The notes below the pieces were generated by a model. That model saw only the letters and a program-made list of their open reading frames with translations. It was not told the DNA's origin and made no database searches. A DNA stretch of 64,000 bases from NCBI RefSeq assembly GCF_014196835.1, contig NZ_JACIEK010000003.1:186001-250000 (forward strand), written 5' to 3'. The DNA comes from Aureimonas pseudogalii. GTDB lineage: Bacteria > Pseudomonadota > Alphaproteobacteria > Rhizobiales > Rhizobiaceae. Below, in pieces: positions 18,344 through 26,749 of this stretch (positions within the stretch are counted from its first letter, which is position 1; every line of letters begins with the position of its first letter). Position numbers and translations under genes: made by a program.

Positions 18344-20037
18344 ACGACTTCCGAACCGCCCGCGACTTCCTGCTGGCGCACCGCACGGATTACGAAGCCG
18401 CCCGTGCGGGCTTCCGTTGGCCCGATCCGGTTGCTTTCAACTGGGCGCTCGATTGGTTCGACGCCCATCTCGCGCGCGACCCCGAGACCCGCGATCAGGC
18501 AGCCCTTCGCATCGTCGATCCACAAGGCTGCACCGACTCTTACTACAGCTTCGCCGATCTCTCCGAGCGGTCCAGCCGCACCGCGAACCATCTGCGATCG
18601 CTGGGGCTCGTGCGCGGCGACCGCCTCCTGCTGCTTCTCGGCAACGAGGTGGCCCTGTGGGAGACGATGCTCGGTGCCTTCAAGTTGGGCGTCGTGGTCA
18701 TTCCCGCAACGGTTCTTCTGACCCCGGAGGAGCTACGCGATCGCATCGAGCGCGGCGCGGTACGCGCAGTCGTCACCGACGCGTCGCAGGCACCCAAGCT
18801 CGACGCAGCGGGGTTCGAGGGCATCCGCATCCTCTGCGGTGCCGCGCCGCTCGCCGGCTGGGCGCGGCTCGCCGATCGCGACGGCTGCGACAGCCGTTTC
18901 GAGCCGGACGGGCCGACCGGACCCGACGACCCGCTGCTCCTCTATTTCACGTCCGGCACCACCGCCAAGCCCAAGCTCGTGCTCCACACGCACCGCTCCT
19001 ATCCGGTGGGCTCGCTCTCCACGATGTACTGGCTGGGTCTTCGCCCCGGCGACCGGCATCTCAACGTGTCGTCGCCGGGCTGGGCCAAGCACGCCTGGAG
19101 TTCGTTCTTCGCACCCTGGAATGCGTGCGCTACGGTGGTGATCGTCAACCAGCCCCGCTTCGACGCCCGAGCCCTTCTCGGCCAGCTCTCGGTGCTGGAG
19201 ATCACGACGCTCTGTGCTCCGCCCACCGTCTGGCGTCATCTCGTGCAGGAGGATCTCGACGCCGTTCCGCAGACGCTGCGCGAGGTCTGCGGGGCCGGCG
19301 AGCCGCTGAACCCGGAGGTGATCGAGCGCGTGCGCGACGCCTGGGGCCTGACGATCCGCGACGGCTACGGCCAGACCGAGACCACGGCACAGATCGCCAA
19401 CACGCCGGGTTCGGCCGGCATTCCCGGCTCGATGGGTCGACCGCTACCGGGATACGAGATCGAACTGCTGGATGCCGACGGCCGGCCGGCGCCCGAGGGC
19501 GAGGTCTGCCTGCGTCTGACGGGTGAGCGGCCCGCCGGCCTGATGGCGGGCTACCTACGCGACGGCGGCGTTCTCGCCGGCGCCGATGGCGACTACTACC
19601 ACACCGGCGACGTCGCTTTTCGAGACGCCGCCGGCAGCGTCACCTTCGTCGGTCGTGCCGACGACGTCTTCAAGTCGTCGGACTACCGGATCAGCCCGTT
19701 CGAGCTGGAAAGCGTTCTCGTGGAGCATGAAGCGGTGCGGGAGGCGGCGGTGGTACCACTGCCGGATGCCTTGCGCCTCGCAGTGCCCCGCGCCTTCGTG
19801 GCCCTAGCGGCCGATCGCGTCGCCGATCTCGCGACGGCTCGGTCCATCTTCGAGCACGCAGCGCAGCGACTGGCGCCGTTCAAGCGTATCCGCGACATCG
19901 TCTTCGTCACCGAGCTGCCAAAGACCGTATCCGGAAAGATCCGACGAGTGGAACTGCGAAAGCAGGATGGGGGACGGCTACCGGGCGACGGCACCGTCCT
20001 CGCGCACTTCACCGAGAAGGACGTCGCCCCGGCATGA
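18340..20037 (+). CDS. AMP-binding acyl-CoA synthetase
   Basis: The 565-residue protein is an ANL-superfamily ligase with LLYFTSGTTAKPKLVLHTH (AMP/P-loop motif), DGYGQTET, YYHTGD and the C-terminal PKTVSGKIRRVELRK with the adenylation lysine. The size and the motif SSPGWAKHAWSSFFAPWNACATVV fit the medium/short-chain acyl-CoA synthetase group. It would activate a free carboxylic acid to its CoA ester using ATP. Its place as the last gene of the valine-type operon suggests isobutyrate, propionate or a related branched acid, but the substrate cannot be read from sequence. It overlaps mmsB by 4 nt and is convergent with the response regulator, 21 bp away. Confidence 0.88.
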   Translation: MNDFRTARDFLLAHRTDYEAARAGFRWPDPVAFNWALDWFDAHLARDPETRDQAALRIVDPQGCTDSYYSFADLSERSSRTANHLRSLGLVRGDRLLLLLGNEVALWETMLGAFKLGVVVIPATVLLTPEELRDRIERGAVRAVVTDASQAPKLDAAGFEGIRILCGAAPLAGWARLADRDGCDSRFEPDGPTGPDDPLLLYFTSGTTAKPKLVLHTHRSYPVGSLSTMYWLGLRPGDRHLNVSSPGWAKHAWSSFFAPWNACATVVIVNQPRFDARALLGQLSVLEITTLCAPPTVWRHLVQEDLDAVPQTLREVCGAGEPLNPEVIERVRDAWGLTIRDGYGQTETTAQIANTPGSAGIPGSMGRPLPGYEIELLDADGRPAPEGEVCLRLTGERPAGLMAGYLRDGGVLAGADGDYYHTGDVAFRDAAGSVTFVGRADDVFKSSDYRISPFELESVLVEHEAVREAAVVPLPDALRLAVPRAFVALAADRVADLATARSIFEHAAQRLAPFKRIRDIVFVTELPKTVSGKIRRVELRKQDGGRLPGDGTVLAHFTEKDVAPA

Positions 20038-20058
20038 GGCCGGCGGTGATTTCGATCT

Positions 20059-20433
20059 TCAGTTGCGTTCGATGACGTCGCGCAGGTTGGCGGCGAGGCG
20101 CTGGCCGTCGCAGGGCTTGTTGCAAACGACGACGCCAGGGTAGCGGCGCATGAGATCGGACTTCTCGCCTTGGCCGGTATGGAAGAGGAACGGGACCGAT
20201 CGGTCGCGGAGAAGGTCGGCGACGGGATAGGACGGTTCGCCATGCAGATTGAGGTCGAGGACGGCCGCGTCGAAGCCCCCTCGCTCCGCGATCCCCTTCG
20301 CCTGCGACAGCGTGCTGACGCAGGTCACGTCGGCGCCGTATTCCTCCAACTCGGTCTCGAGGTCGAGCGCGACCAGAAATTCGTCCTCGACGACGAGAAC
20401 CTTCTTTCCGGCCAGTCCCTTGCCATTCACCAT
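20059..20433 (-). CDS. Stand-alone CheY-like receiver protein
   Basis: The 124-residue protein is a single receiver domain: acidic pair Asp17/Glu18 after KKVLVVE, phospho-acceptor Asp60 in DAAVLDLNLHGE, the HTG segment after strand 4 (Thr/Ser switch position), and Lys106 in VCNKP. There is no output domain. I chose ATG 20433 with a GAGGATC site upstream; the long open frame to 20790 lacks support. No histidine kinase is next to it, so it is an orphan; proteins of this type in rhizobia often act as phosphate shuttles in stress or cell-cycle phosphorelays. The partner is unknown. Confidence 0.88.
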   Translation of the reverse strand: MVNGKGLAGKKVLVVEDEFLVALDLETELEEYGADVTCVSTLSQAKGIAERGGFDAAVLDLNLHGEPSYPVADLLRDRSVPFLFHTGQGEKSDLMRRYPGVVVCNKPCDGQRLAANLRDVIERN

Positions 20434-20596
20434 GCGATGGGATCCTCGAGTTACGCAATACCGACGATGGAACGCATGGCACGGCGAAAGGGTGCCATCG
20501 CCGTTGCATTCTTTCCACCGATCATCCTCGCAGAACAACCTTGTCGAAGCCCGAACGCGATCAAGTCCCGTTGAGGAGAGATAGTTCGCTCGCCGA

Positions 20597-21601
20597 TCAG
20601 AGATCGATGATGGCCTTGACCAGCCCTGCCTTGTCATGCGCCCAGCGTTCGATCCCGGCCGGGGCTTCGTCCAGTGTGGCGCTGTGGGTCGCGAGGCGGT
20701 CAGTTCGCACGTCGCCGTTGCGGATCGCCGAGACGACGGTCTCGAAATCCTCGCGCAGTGCGTTTCGGCTGGCGATGAGTTGCATTTCACGTTTGTGGAA
20801 CTCGGGGTCGGCGAAGCTGATCGCGTCCTTCACCACGCTCACGAGCACGTAGACGCCGCCATGGGCGACATCGACGATGCCGTCCTGGATCGAGGCGCCG
20901 TTGCCTGTGGCGTCGAACACTACGTCGAACCCGTCGCCCGCCGTGACGTCGGCGACCGAGCGGTTGCGCTCCGGTCCGGCTTTCAGATGCGACGGGAAGC
21001 CGAGCGCATCCGCCATGAAGGCGAGACGCTCGTCGCTCGTGTCCATCATCGTCACGTCGAGCCCGGCCAGCCGGGCGAAGATCGCGACGCCGATCCCGAT
21101 CGGGCCGGCGCCGACCACGAGGGCCGAGCCGGCGGTGCGGCCGGAACGGCGCACGGCATGGGCGCCGATGGCGAGGAACTCGACCATCGCGGCGTCGCGC
21201 AGCGAGATCCCATCGGCCGGAAACAGATTGCCCTCGGGCACGTGGATTCGGTCGCACAGACCGCCGTCACGATGGACGCCGAGCACCTCGATCGCCATGC
21301 AGCAATTGGGCTTGCCCTTGAGGCAGGCGGCGCATCGCCCGCAGGCGAGGTAGGGATTGACGATGACCGGTGTGCCGGCGGCGATCGATGCACCCGCCGT
21401 CACGGTAACGCCCGACAGTTCGTGCCCGATCACGCGAGGATAGGCGAGGAACGGGTGCTTGCCCTCGAAGATATGATAGTCGGTGCCGCAGATTCCGACA
21501 TGGCGGATATCGACGGCGACCCAGCCTTCCGCCGGCGGCGCGAGGTCGGGCCGCGTCGTCAGTTCGAGATGGCCGGGGGCGGTGCAGACGACGGCTCTCA
21601 T
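20597..21601 (-). CDS. Zinc-dependent alcohol/polyol dehydrogenase of the MDR family
   Basis: The 334-residue protein has catalytic-zinc ligands Cys38 (GICGTDYH), His60 and Glu61 (GHE), structural-zinc cysteines 87, 90, 93 and 101, and the Rossmann motif VVGAGPIGIG. It resembles the RspB/LgoD group (L-galactonate and related sugar-acid oxidoreductases). It is last in a leftward unit after the ABC transporter genes and likely oxidises the imported sugar, its alcohol or its acid. The ATG at 21601 has AAGGGA upstream. With L-fuconate dehydratase nearby, an L-fucose, L-fuconate or L-galactonate dehydrogenase role is possible but unproven. Confidence 0.82.
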   Translation of the reverse strand: MRAVVCTAPGHLELTTRPDLAPPAEGWVAVDIRHVGICGTDYHIFEGKHPFLAYPRVIGHELSGVTVTAGASIAAGTPVIVNPYLACGRCAACLKGKPNCCMAIEVLGVHRDGGLCDRIHVPEGNLFPADGISLRDAAMVEFLAIGAHAVRRSGRTAGSALVVGAGPIGIGVAIFARLAGLDVTMMDTSDERLAFMADALGFPSHLKAGPERNRSVADVTAGDGFDVVFDATGNGASIQDGIVDVAHGGVYVLVSVVKDAISFADPEFHKREMQLIASRNALREDFETVVSAIRNGDVRTDRLATHSATLDEAPAGIERWAHDKAGLVKAIIDL

Positions 21602-21629
21602 GCGAATTCCCTTGGACAAGCGATGAAGA

Positions 21630-21646
21630 CCGGCCGCTCGGGCCGG
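21630..21646 (-). other. Stem-loop between ABC permease and dehydrogenase genes
   Basis: CCGGCC at 21630-21635 pairs with GGCCGG at 21641-21646. On the transcribed minus strand it is followed by TCTTCA, a weak T-rich tail. It may attenuate read-through into the dehydrogenase gene. Confidence 0.4.
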
Positions 21647-21674
21647 CCTTCGGAGGGTCGGGCCGATCTGGCCG

Positions 21675-22658
21675 CTACTGACGGCGGCGACGCAACTGGT
21701 CGAAATAGACGATCACGATGATCAGCCCGCCGGTGATGATGCGCTGCCAGAACGAGTTGACGTTCAAGAGGTTGGCGCCGTTGTTGATGGTGGCGAGGAT
21801 GAACGCTCCGATCAGCGGGCCGTGGATCGACCCGACGGCGCCGAAGAGGCTGGTTCCGCCGATGACCGAGGAGGCGATGGCCTGGAGTTCCCAGCCCTCG
21901 GCCTGCGTGGCGTTGCCGACGCCGATGCGCGCGGCGAGGAGCACGCCCACGAAGGCGGCGCAGATCGCCGACAACGAGTAGGCGAGATAGATCATTTTCG
22001 GCACGTTGACGCCGGAAAGGCGAGCCGCCTCCGCGTTGGAGCCGACGGCGAAGAGGTAGCGGCCCCAGCGGCTCATATGGAGGAAGACGAAGGCCGGCAC
22101 GGCGACGAGGATCACCATCCAGAACAGGTTGGGGATGCCGAGAAAGCTGTTGCGCGAGAACTCGTTGAAGGCCTGATTGGTGATCGAGATCGTCGAGCCG
22201 TTGGTGATGACGAGGCCGATGCCGCGCAGCGCCGTCAGCGTCGCCAGCGTGATGATGAAGGGCGGTAGCCCCATCCGCACGATGCCGAAGCCGTGGAACA
22301 TGCCGATGGCGAGGCCCATCACCAGCGTCAGAATCACCGAGGCCCACACCGGGAAGCCGGCCTGCAGCAGGTAGGCGATGACGGTGGTGGAGAAGCCGAC
22401 CACAGCGCCGACCGAAAGGTCGATGCCGGAGGTGATGATGACGAAGGTCTGTCCGATCGCCAGGATCGCGATCATCGAGCCCTGCCGCAGCAGGTTCGTC
22501 ACGTTGTTGCCGGTGGCGAAGGTCGGCGTCGCGAAGGCGAGGAAGACCCACAACGCCACGAGAAGCCCGAGAAGGGTCAAGGCGAAGAGGAAACCGAAGT
22601 TTCGCCTCGGCCGAACGGCCTTGGCGAGCGTGTCGGCGTTGTTGCTCTCGATGGTCAT
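21675..22658 (-). CDS. CUT2-type sugar ABC transporter permease
   Basis: The 327-residue protein is an RbsC-like inner-membrane permease with about eight to ten hydrophobic helices and the conserved cytoplasmic stretch ITSGIDLSVGAVVGFSTTVIA, plus GVNVPKMIYLAYSLSAICAA and SSVIGGTSLFGAVGSIHGPLIGA. It would form the homodimeric channel with the ATPase encoded upstream. Start ATG at 22658 is preceded by GAGGCGATCC. It lies in the order binding protein, ATPase, permease, dehydrogenase. Substrate is inferred as a deoxyhexose or hexose from the flanking fuconate genes. Confidence 0.93.
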   Translation of the reverse strand: MTIESNNADTLAKAVRPRRNFGFLFALTLLGLLVALWVFLAFATPTFATGNNVTNLLRQGSMIAILAIGQTFVIITSGIDLSVGAVVGFSTTVIAYLLQAGFPVWASVILTLVMGLAIGMFHGFGIVRMGLPPFIITLATLTALRGIGLVITNGSTISITNQAFNEFSRNSFLGIPNLFWMVILVAVPAFVFLHMSRWGRYLFAVGSNAEAARLSGVNVPKMIYLAYSLSAICAAFVGVLLAARIGVGNATQAEGWELQAIASSVIGGTSLFGAVGSIHGPLIGAFILATINNGANLLNVNSFWQRIITGGLIIVIVYFDQLRRRRQ

Positions 22659-22704
22659 GGATCGCCTCGGTGCGTTGGCGCGACGAAGAAAACGGGCGGA
22701 CGGC

Positions 22705-24243
22705 TCAAACGCCGATGGCCTGCGCGAGGATGTCCTCGTGGGTGGCTTGGTGGAAACCGCTCGAGCCGACGAGGCGGCCGCTGCGGAAGACGTGCAGCGT
22801 GTCGGAGAGCTCGTAGACCTCCGGCAGGTAGGACGAGATCAGCAGGATGCCGGCGCCGTTCTTCAGGAGCTTGGCGAAGAGACGGTAGATCTCGGCCTTG
22901 GTGCCGACGTCGACGCCGACGGTCGGCTCGTCGAAGATGAACAGCTCGGCGCCGTGGTTCAGCCACTTGCCGATCACGATCTTCTGCTGGTTGCCGCCGG
23001 ACATGGAGGAGGCGAGCGAGCGACGGCTCGGCGTCTTGATCTGCAGGTCCTTGATCTGGCGGTCGGCATGCTCGGCCTCCTCGCGGCGGCTGAGCGTGAT
23101 GCCCTTCGTCAGCCGGTCGTAGATCGGCAGATTGAGGTTGAGGCCGATCGGCAGGTTGAGCGCGAGGCCTTGGTCGCGACGGCTCTCGGGTGCCAGCGCG
23201 ATGCCGAGGTCGATGGCCTGGCGCTCGCTGGAAACGTCGATCGGGGCACCCTTCCAGCGCATCTCGCCGCCGGTCTTGGGGTTGCGGCCGAACAGGCTGA
23301 GGGCGAATTCCGAGCGTCCGGCGCCGATCAGCCCGTAGAGGCCCACGATCTCGCCGGCGCGCACAGTGAGCGAGACGTCCTCGAACCCCTTGCCCGAAAG
23401 GTTGCGCGTCTCGATCAGCGGCTTGCCGATCGGGATCTCTTCCTTGTGGTAGATCTGGTCGAGCGAACGATTGATCATCAACGACACGAGTTCGGCGTCG
23501 TCGGTCTCGCCGATCAGCCGCGTGCCGACATGCGTTCCGTCGCGCAGCACGGACACCCGGTCGGCGAGTTCGAAGATCTCCTCCATCCGGTGGCTGATGT
23601 AGACGATCGTCACTCCCTCGGCCTTCAGGCGGCGGATGAGCGCGAAGAGCTGTGCGGCCTCCGAGCGCGTGAGATAGGCGGTGGGTTCGTCGAAGATGAT
23701 GAAGCGGGTGCCGCGAAGGGAGGCGCGCGCCGTGGCGACGAGCTGCTGCTGGCCGATCGTGAGGGAGCCAAGCTCGGCCTCCGCCGGGAGCTGGAAGCCC
23801 ATGTCGTCGAGGATGCGCTGGGCCGCGCGGTTCATCTCGCGCTTCTGAAGCAGGCCGTAGCGCGCGGTCTCGTCGCCGAGGAAGATGTTGGCGGCGACGC
23901 TGAGGTGGCGGCAAAGCACGACCTCCTGATGCACCGCGTTGATGCCGTGGTCGATCGCCTCCTGCGGCGTGGCGAGCGCGACGGGCTTGCCCTGCCACAC
24001 GATCTCGCCGCCGGAGCGTCGGATCACGCCGGTCAACAGCTTGATGAGAGTCGACTTGCCCGCGCCGTTCTCGCCAACGATCGCGTGAACTTCGCCGGCG
24101 AGGAAGGTGACGGTCGAGGGCTTAAGGGCGAGCACCGGACCGTAGCTCTTCTCCAGCCCTCGCAGTTCGAGGATCGGCTGGCCCGCCTGCGGCAGGGGAT
24201 CGTCGGTCGGGTGAATCACGGCATCGAGAGACGGGGAGGCCAC
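22705..24243 (-). CDS. CUT2-type sugar ABC transporter ATP-binding protein
   Basis: The 512-residue protein is an RbsA-like double ATPase. The first nucleotide-binding domain has Walker [24 protein letters not shown] and Walker B FIIFDEPTAYL. The second has a degenerate P-loop GLIGAGRSEF, signature MSGGNQQKIVIGKWL and FIFDEPTVGVDVG. The start is a GTG at 24243 with AAGGATT upstream; no ATG in frame gives a full first domain. It powers import of the sugar bound by the periplasmic protein encoded immediately upstream. Confidence 0.93.
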   Translation of the reverse strand: MASPSLDAVIHPTDDPLPQAGQPILELRGLEKSYGPVLALKPSTVTFLAGEVHAIVGENGAGKSTLIKLLTGVIRRSGGEIVWQGKPVALATPQEAIDHGINAVHQEVVLCRHLSVAANIFLGDETARYGLLQKREMNRAAQRILDDMGFQLPAEAELGSLTIGQQQLVATARASLRGTRFIIFDEPTAYLTRSEAAQLFALIRRLKAEGVTIVYISHRMEEIFELADRVSVLRDGTHVGTRLIGETDDAELVSLMINRSLDQIYHKEEIPIGKPLIETRNLSGKGFEDVSLTVRAGEIVGLYGLIGAGRSEFALSLFGRNPKTGGEMRWKGAPIDVSSERQAIDLGIALAPESRRDQGLALNLPIGLNLNLPIYDRLTKGITLSRREEAEHADRQIKDLQIKTPSRRSLASSMSGGNQQKIVIGKWLNHGAELFIFDEPTVGVDVGTKAEIYRLFAKLLKNGAGILLISSYLPEVYELSDTLHVFRSGRLVGSSGFHQATHEDILAQAIGV

Positions 24244-24265
24244 GGCGGAATCCTTCGCGCAAACC

Positions 24266-24302
24266 CTCGGGCCGGACCCGCAAACTGCGCTTCCGGACCG
24301 AG
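24266..24302 (-). other. Stem-loop after the substrate-binding protein gene
   Basis: Eleven bases at 24266-24276 pair with 24292-24302 (one mismatch) around a 15-nt loop, in the 112-bp gap between binding-protein and ATPase genes. Such hairpins commonly protect the abundant binding-protein mRNA and reduce downstream expression. Confidence 0.45.
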
Positions 24303-24355
24303 GTTTCGAGATCGACGGTCGCGGCGGCGAGGTGCTGCCGCGACGCTGCGGGAGA

Positions 24356-25339
24356 CTACTTCACCTTGGGGTTGAGAAGTTCCTGCGAGCGGGCCTCGGT
24401 CATGTTGGCCGTCGTGATCAGGTTGGCGCCGGTGTCGACGTTCTTGGCCACCGTCTCCTTCTTGGAGGCGGCGAGCGCCGTCTTGATGCCGTCGTAGCCC
24501 ATCCGGTAGGGGTCCTGCACCACGAGGGCGGAAATGACGCCGTCCTTGAGGAAGCCGACGAGGCGATCGTCGCTGTCGAAGCCGATCAGGGCGACCTTGT
24601 CCTTCGCGCCGTTCTCGGCGATGGCCTGGCCTGCGCCCTGCGCCATGATCAGGTTCGACGCGAAGATGCCGACGAGATTGGGGTTGGCGGTGAGAAGGTC
24701 GGTGGTGATGTTCAGGCCGGTCGCGGCCTGGCCGTCGGCGTAGCGGTCGGCGACGAGCTTGAGGCCGGGATACTTGGCGAGTTGCTCGACGAATCCCTTC
24801 TTGCGCTCTTCCAACGACCCGGCGTTCGGCGCGTTTGTAATGAGCGCGACCTCGCCTTCTTCCTTGCCGGTCTTGGCCTTGATCGCCGCGGCGAGACCAT
24901 CGGCCGCGATGCGTCCGCCCTGCACGTTGTCGGTGGTGAGGAACGAGGTGAAGGCGTCCGATTCGGCAGACGAATCGATGCCGATGATCGGCACGGACTT
25001 TGCGGCCTCGGTGATCGGCGCGCCGAGCGCCGAGCGCTCGGTCGGCGCGATGACGACGGCGGCAGGGCTGCCGGCGACGGCGTTCTCGAGGATCGAGATC
25101 TGGCCGTTGATGTCGGTTTCGGCCTGCGCGCCGAGCTCGGGCACCTGGACGTTGAGATCCTTGCCAGCCTGACGGGCGCCGGCGAGCACGATCTGCCAGT
25201 AGAAGGACGTGGTGTCCTTGACGATGATCGGGATGGTCGTCGTCTGCGCCATCGCGGGAAGCGACGGGAACGCGAATGAGCCGGCGGCGAGGGCGATGCC
25301 CGCGAGCATGAGGCGGCGTGTGGTGGAAAGGCTATGCAT
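24356..25339 (-). CDS. Periplasmic sugar-binding protein of CUT2 ABC transporter
   Basis: The 327-residue protein starts with a signal peptide (an RR pair, a hydrophobic core, and PAMAQ with cleavage near residue 31). A type I periplasmic binding fold follows (PIIVKDTTSFYWQIVLAGARQAGKDLNV, AVVIAPTE, PIIGIDSSAE, LVGIFASN, IGFDSDDRLVGFLKDG). The RR pair could also allow Tat export, but Sec is more usual in the family. The ATG at 25339 follows GGGAGGACC. It is the first gene of the leftward transporter unit. The ligand is unknown; L-fucose or a related sugar is inferred from neighbours. Confidence 0.93.
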   Translation of the reverse strand: MHSLSTTRRLMLAGIALAAGSFAFPSLPAMAQTTTIPIIVKDTTSFYWQIVLAGARQAGKDLNVQVPELGAQAETDINGQISILENAVAGSPAAVVIAPTERSALGAPITEAAKSVPIIGIDSSAESDAFTSFLTTDNVQGGRIAADGLAAAIKAKTGKEEGEVALITNAPNAGSLEERKKGFVEQLAKYPGLKLVADRYADGQAATGLNITTDLLTANPNLVGIFASNLIMAQGAGQAIAENGAKDKVALIGFDSDDRLVGFLKDGVISALVVQDPYRMGYDGIKTALAASKKETVAKNVDTGANLITTANMTEARSQELLNPKVK

Positions 25340-25404
25340 CGGGGGTCCTCCCGTCGTTGACGACAGACCGGTTGATCCGGTTTCTTCTGGATTTGATACA
25401 GAGC

Positions 25405-25433
25405 ACGCTAGCCAATCCTGCGTCGGGTTGCAA
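25405..25433 (-). promoter_or_regulatory. Candidate sigma-70 promoter for the sugar transporter unit
   Basis: On the minus strand TTGCAA (25433-25428), an exact 17-bp spacer and TAGCGT (25410-25405) form a plausible promoter about 65 bp before the binding-protein start. Confidence 0.45.
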
Positions 25434-25467
25434 CAGTGAAGATTAAATACGATGGAATGTCTATTCG

Positions 25468-25477
25468 ATTTCGAAAT
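25468..25477. promoter_or_regulatory. Palindrome ATTTCGAAAT upstream of the transporter promoter
   Basis: A perfect 10-bp AT-rich palindrome in an otherwise GC-rich genome lies about 35 bp upstream of the candidate promoter. It could be an operator for the neighbouring GntR or IclR protein. Confidence 0.35.
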
Positions 25478-25763
25478 TTTCAGAACGCGGCCGCCGAATT
25501 TCGCCGATTTTTAGCGGGAATCTTCCTGTCCTATCGCCGCAAATCCGAGCCTTGGCGATGGCCGCACTCTTCGTCGGCGTGATCAACCAACGGAGATTAA
25601 CAGTCGATTTCGGAACGCTGCGCTTACGAAGGCTGGCGGCGCAGCGGGTCCCGACGGTAGCCTTGTCCCAGACTTCTGGTTCCCTCGTTCGCTGGCCATG
25701 ACGAAATGATTCCGCCTACCTAGGCAGAGATGCCAGTTCGCGCTGCCGTCGGCCGTCTCTCAT

Positions 25764-25791
25764 CGACAAGAAACAAAGTTTGTCGGTACAA
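25764..25791. promoter_or_regulatory. Inverted repeats just upstream of the GntR gene
   Basis: CGACAA (25764-25769) and TTGTCG (25780-25785) form an inverted repeat with a 10-bp gap. TTGT (25780-25783) and ACAA (25788-25791) form a second one with a 4-bp gap, similar in shape to GntR-family operators with a central GT-Nx-AC. They lie 40-70 bp before the GntR start, fitting autoregulation. Confidence 0.4.
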
Positions 25792-25831
25792 GGGGCATGT
25801 CCACGGCCGTGCCGAGACGGACGGAGAAGCG

Positions 25832-26746
25832 ATGTCCAAGCCCAGAACCCTGTTCAAGGATGCGTTCAACCGGGCGCTGGATCTGCTCGCGCAGGAGAAG
25901 GCGCTGCCCTCGGAGAGCGAACTGGCGACGCGGCTCGACGTCAGCCGCACCACCGTGCGCGCGGTGCTGGGACGCATGCAGGACATCGGCCTCATCCGGT
26001 GGGAGAACCGGACCAAACTCGTTCTGCGCATGCCAGGCGCGTCGGACGCCTATCCGCCCGACGAGACGGACAGTCTCGACGCCATCATCGAGCGCGGCTT
26101 CATGCGCCGCATTCTCGCAGGCGGCGCCGAACCCGGCGACATGATCGGCGAGGCCGATCTCGCACGCGATCTCGGCGTCGGCGTTTCGGCCGTCCGCGAG
26201 TTCCTCATCCGCTTTTCCCGCTTCGGACTCATCGAGAAGCGACGCAACAGCCAATGGGTGCTCAAGGGCTTCACGCGCGACTTCGCCCTCGAACTGAACG
26301 ACGTGCGGGAGATGTTCGAACTGCGCTCGGTGCAGCGGTTCGTGGAACTCGGCGCCGCCCATCCCGCCTGGGAGGCGCTCGATGCGATCGAGGCCGAGCA
26401 TCACGCGATGCTGGCGGCCATCGACCGGCGCTACACGACCTTCTCGGAACTCGACGAGCGGTTTCATCGGCTCATCCACCAGGCGTCCGCCAACCGCTTC
26501 GTGATCGATTTCTACGACGTCATCGCAATGATCTTCCACTACCACTACCAGTGGAACAAGACCGGCGAGAGGGAGCGCAACCGCGCGGCCCTGGAAGAGC
26601 ATCTCCGCTATATCGCGGCGCTGCGCTCGCGCGACGCGATGGAGGCGGAGTTCTACTGCCGCCGCCACCTGCGCTCGGCGCGCGAGACGTTGCTTCAGTC
26701 GATCCCCGGCGGAGCGGCGGATGCCGCCGACCCGCCGGCCACGTGA
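25832..26746 (+). CDS. GntR-family regulator with two winged-helix domains and an FCD domain
   Basis: The 304-residue protein has an unusual layout. Residues about 1-70 hold a complete GntR winged helix (LPSESELATRLDVSRTTVRAVLGRMQDIGLI). Residues about 85-160 hold a second GntR/FadR winged helix (MIGEADLARDLGVGVSAVREFLIRFSRFGLIEKR), and an FCD ligand-binding domain follows (ELNDVREMFELRS, then histidine-containing helices around FHRLIHQASANRF). Ordinary FadR-group proteins of about 230-250 residues have only one winged helix. The ATG at 25832 follows GGAGAAG; an upstream in-frame start at 25730 would overlap the inverted repeats. It likely controls the divergent transporter genes in response to a sugar acid. 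It ends 3 bp from the convergent FAH-family gene. Confidence 0.88.
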   Translation: MSKPRTLFKDAFNRALDLLAQEKALPSESELATRLDVSRTTVRAVLGRMQDIGLIRWENRTKLVLRMPGASDAYPPDETDSLDAIIERGFMRRILAGGAEPGDMIGEADLARDLGVGVSAVREFLIRFSRFGLIEKRRNSQWVLKGFTRDFALELNDVREMFELRSVQRFVELGAAHPAWEALDAIEAEHHAMLAAIDRRYTTFSELDERFHRLIHQASANRFVIDFYDVIAMIFHYHYQWNKTGERERNRAALEEHLRYIAALRSRDAMEAEFYCRRHLRSARETLLQSIPGGAADAADPPAT

Positions 26747-26749
26747 ACC

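Larger units (their letters stand above)
25340..25831. other. 492-bp divergent control region between transporter and GntR genes
   Basis: No gene is seen here. The region is less GC-rich than its surroundings. It holds a candidate minus-strand promoter (25405-25433), a 10-bp palindrome (25468-25477) and inverted repeats just before the GntR gene (25764-25791), each listed separately. The stretch 25500-25730 shows nothing further that I can support. Confidence 0.6.

Noticed and set aside
22378-24375. 665-residue plus-strand open frame opposite the ABC transporter genes
   Set aside because: Shadow of the minus-strand permease and ATPase; no domain resemblance.
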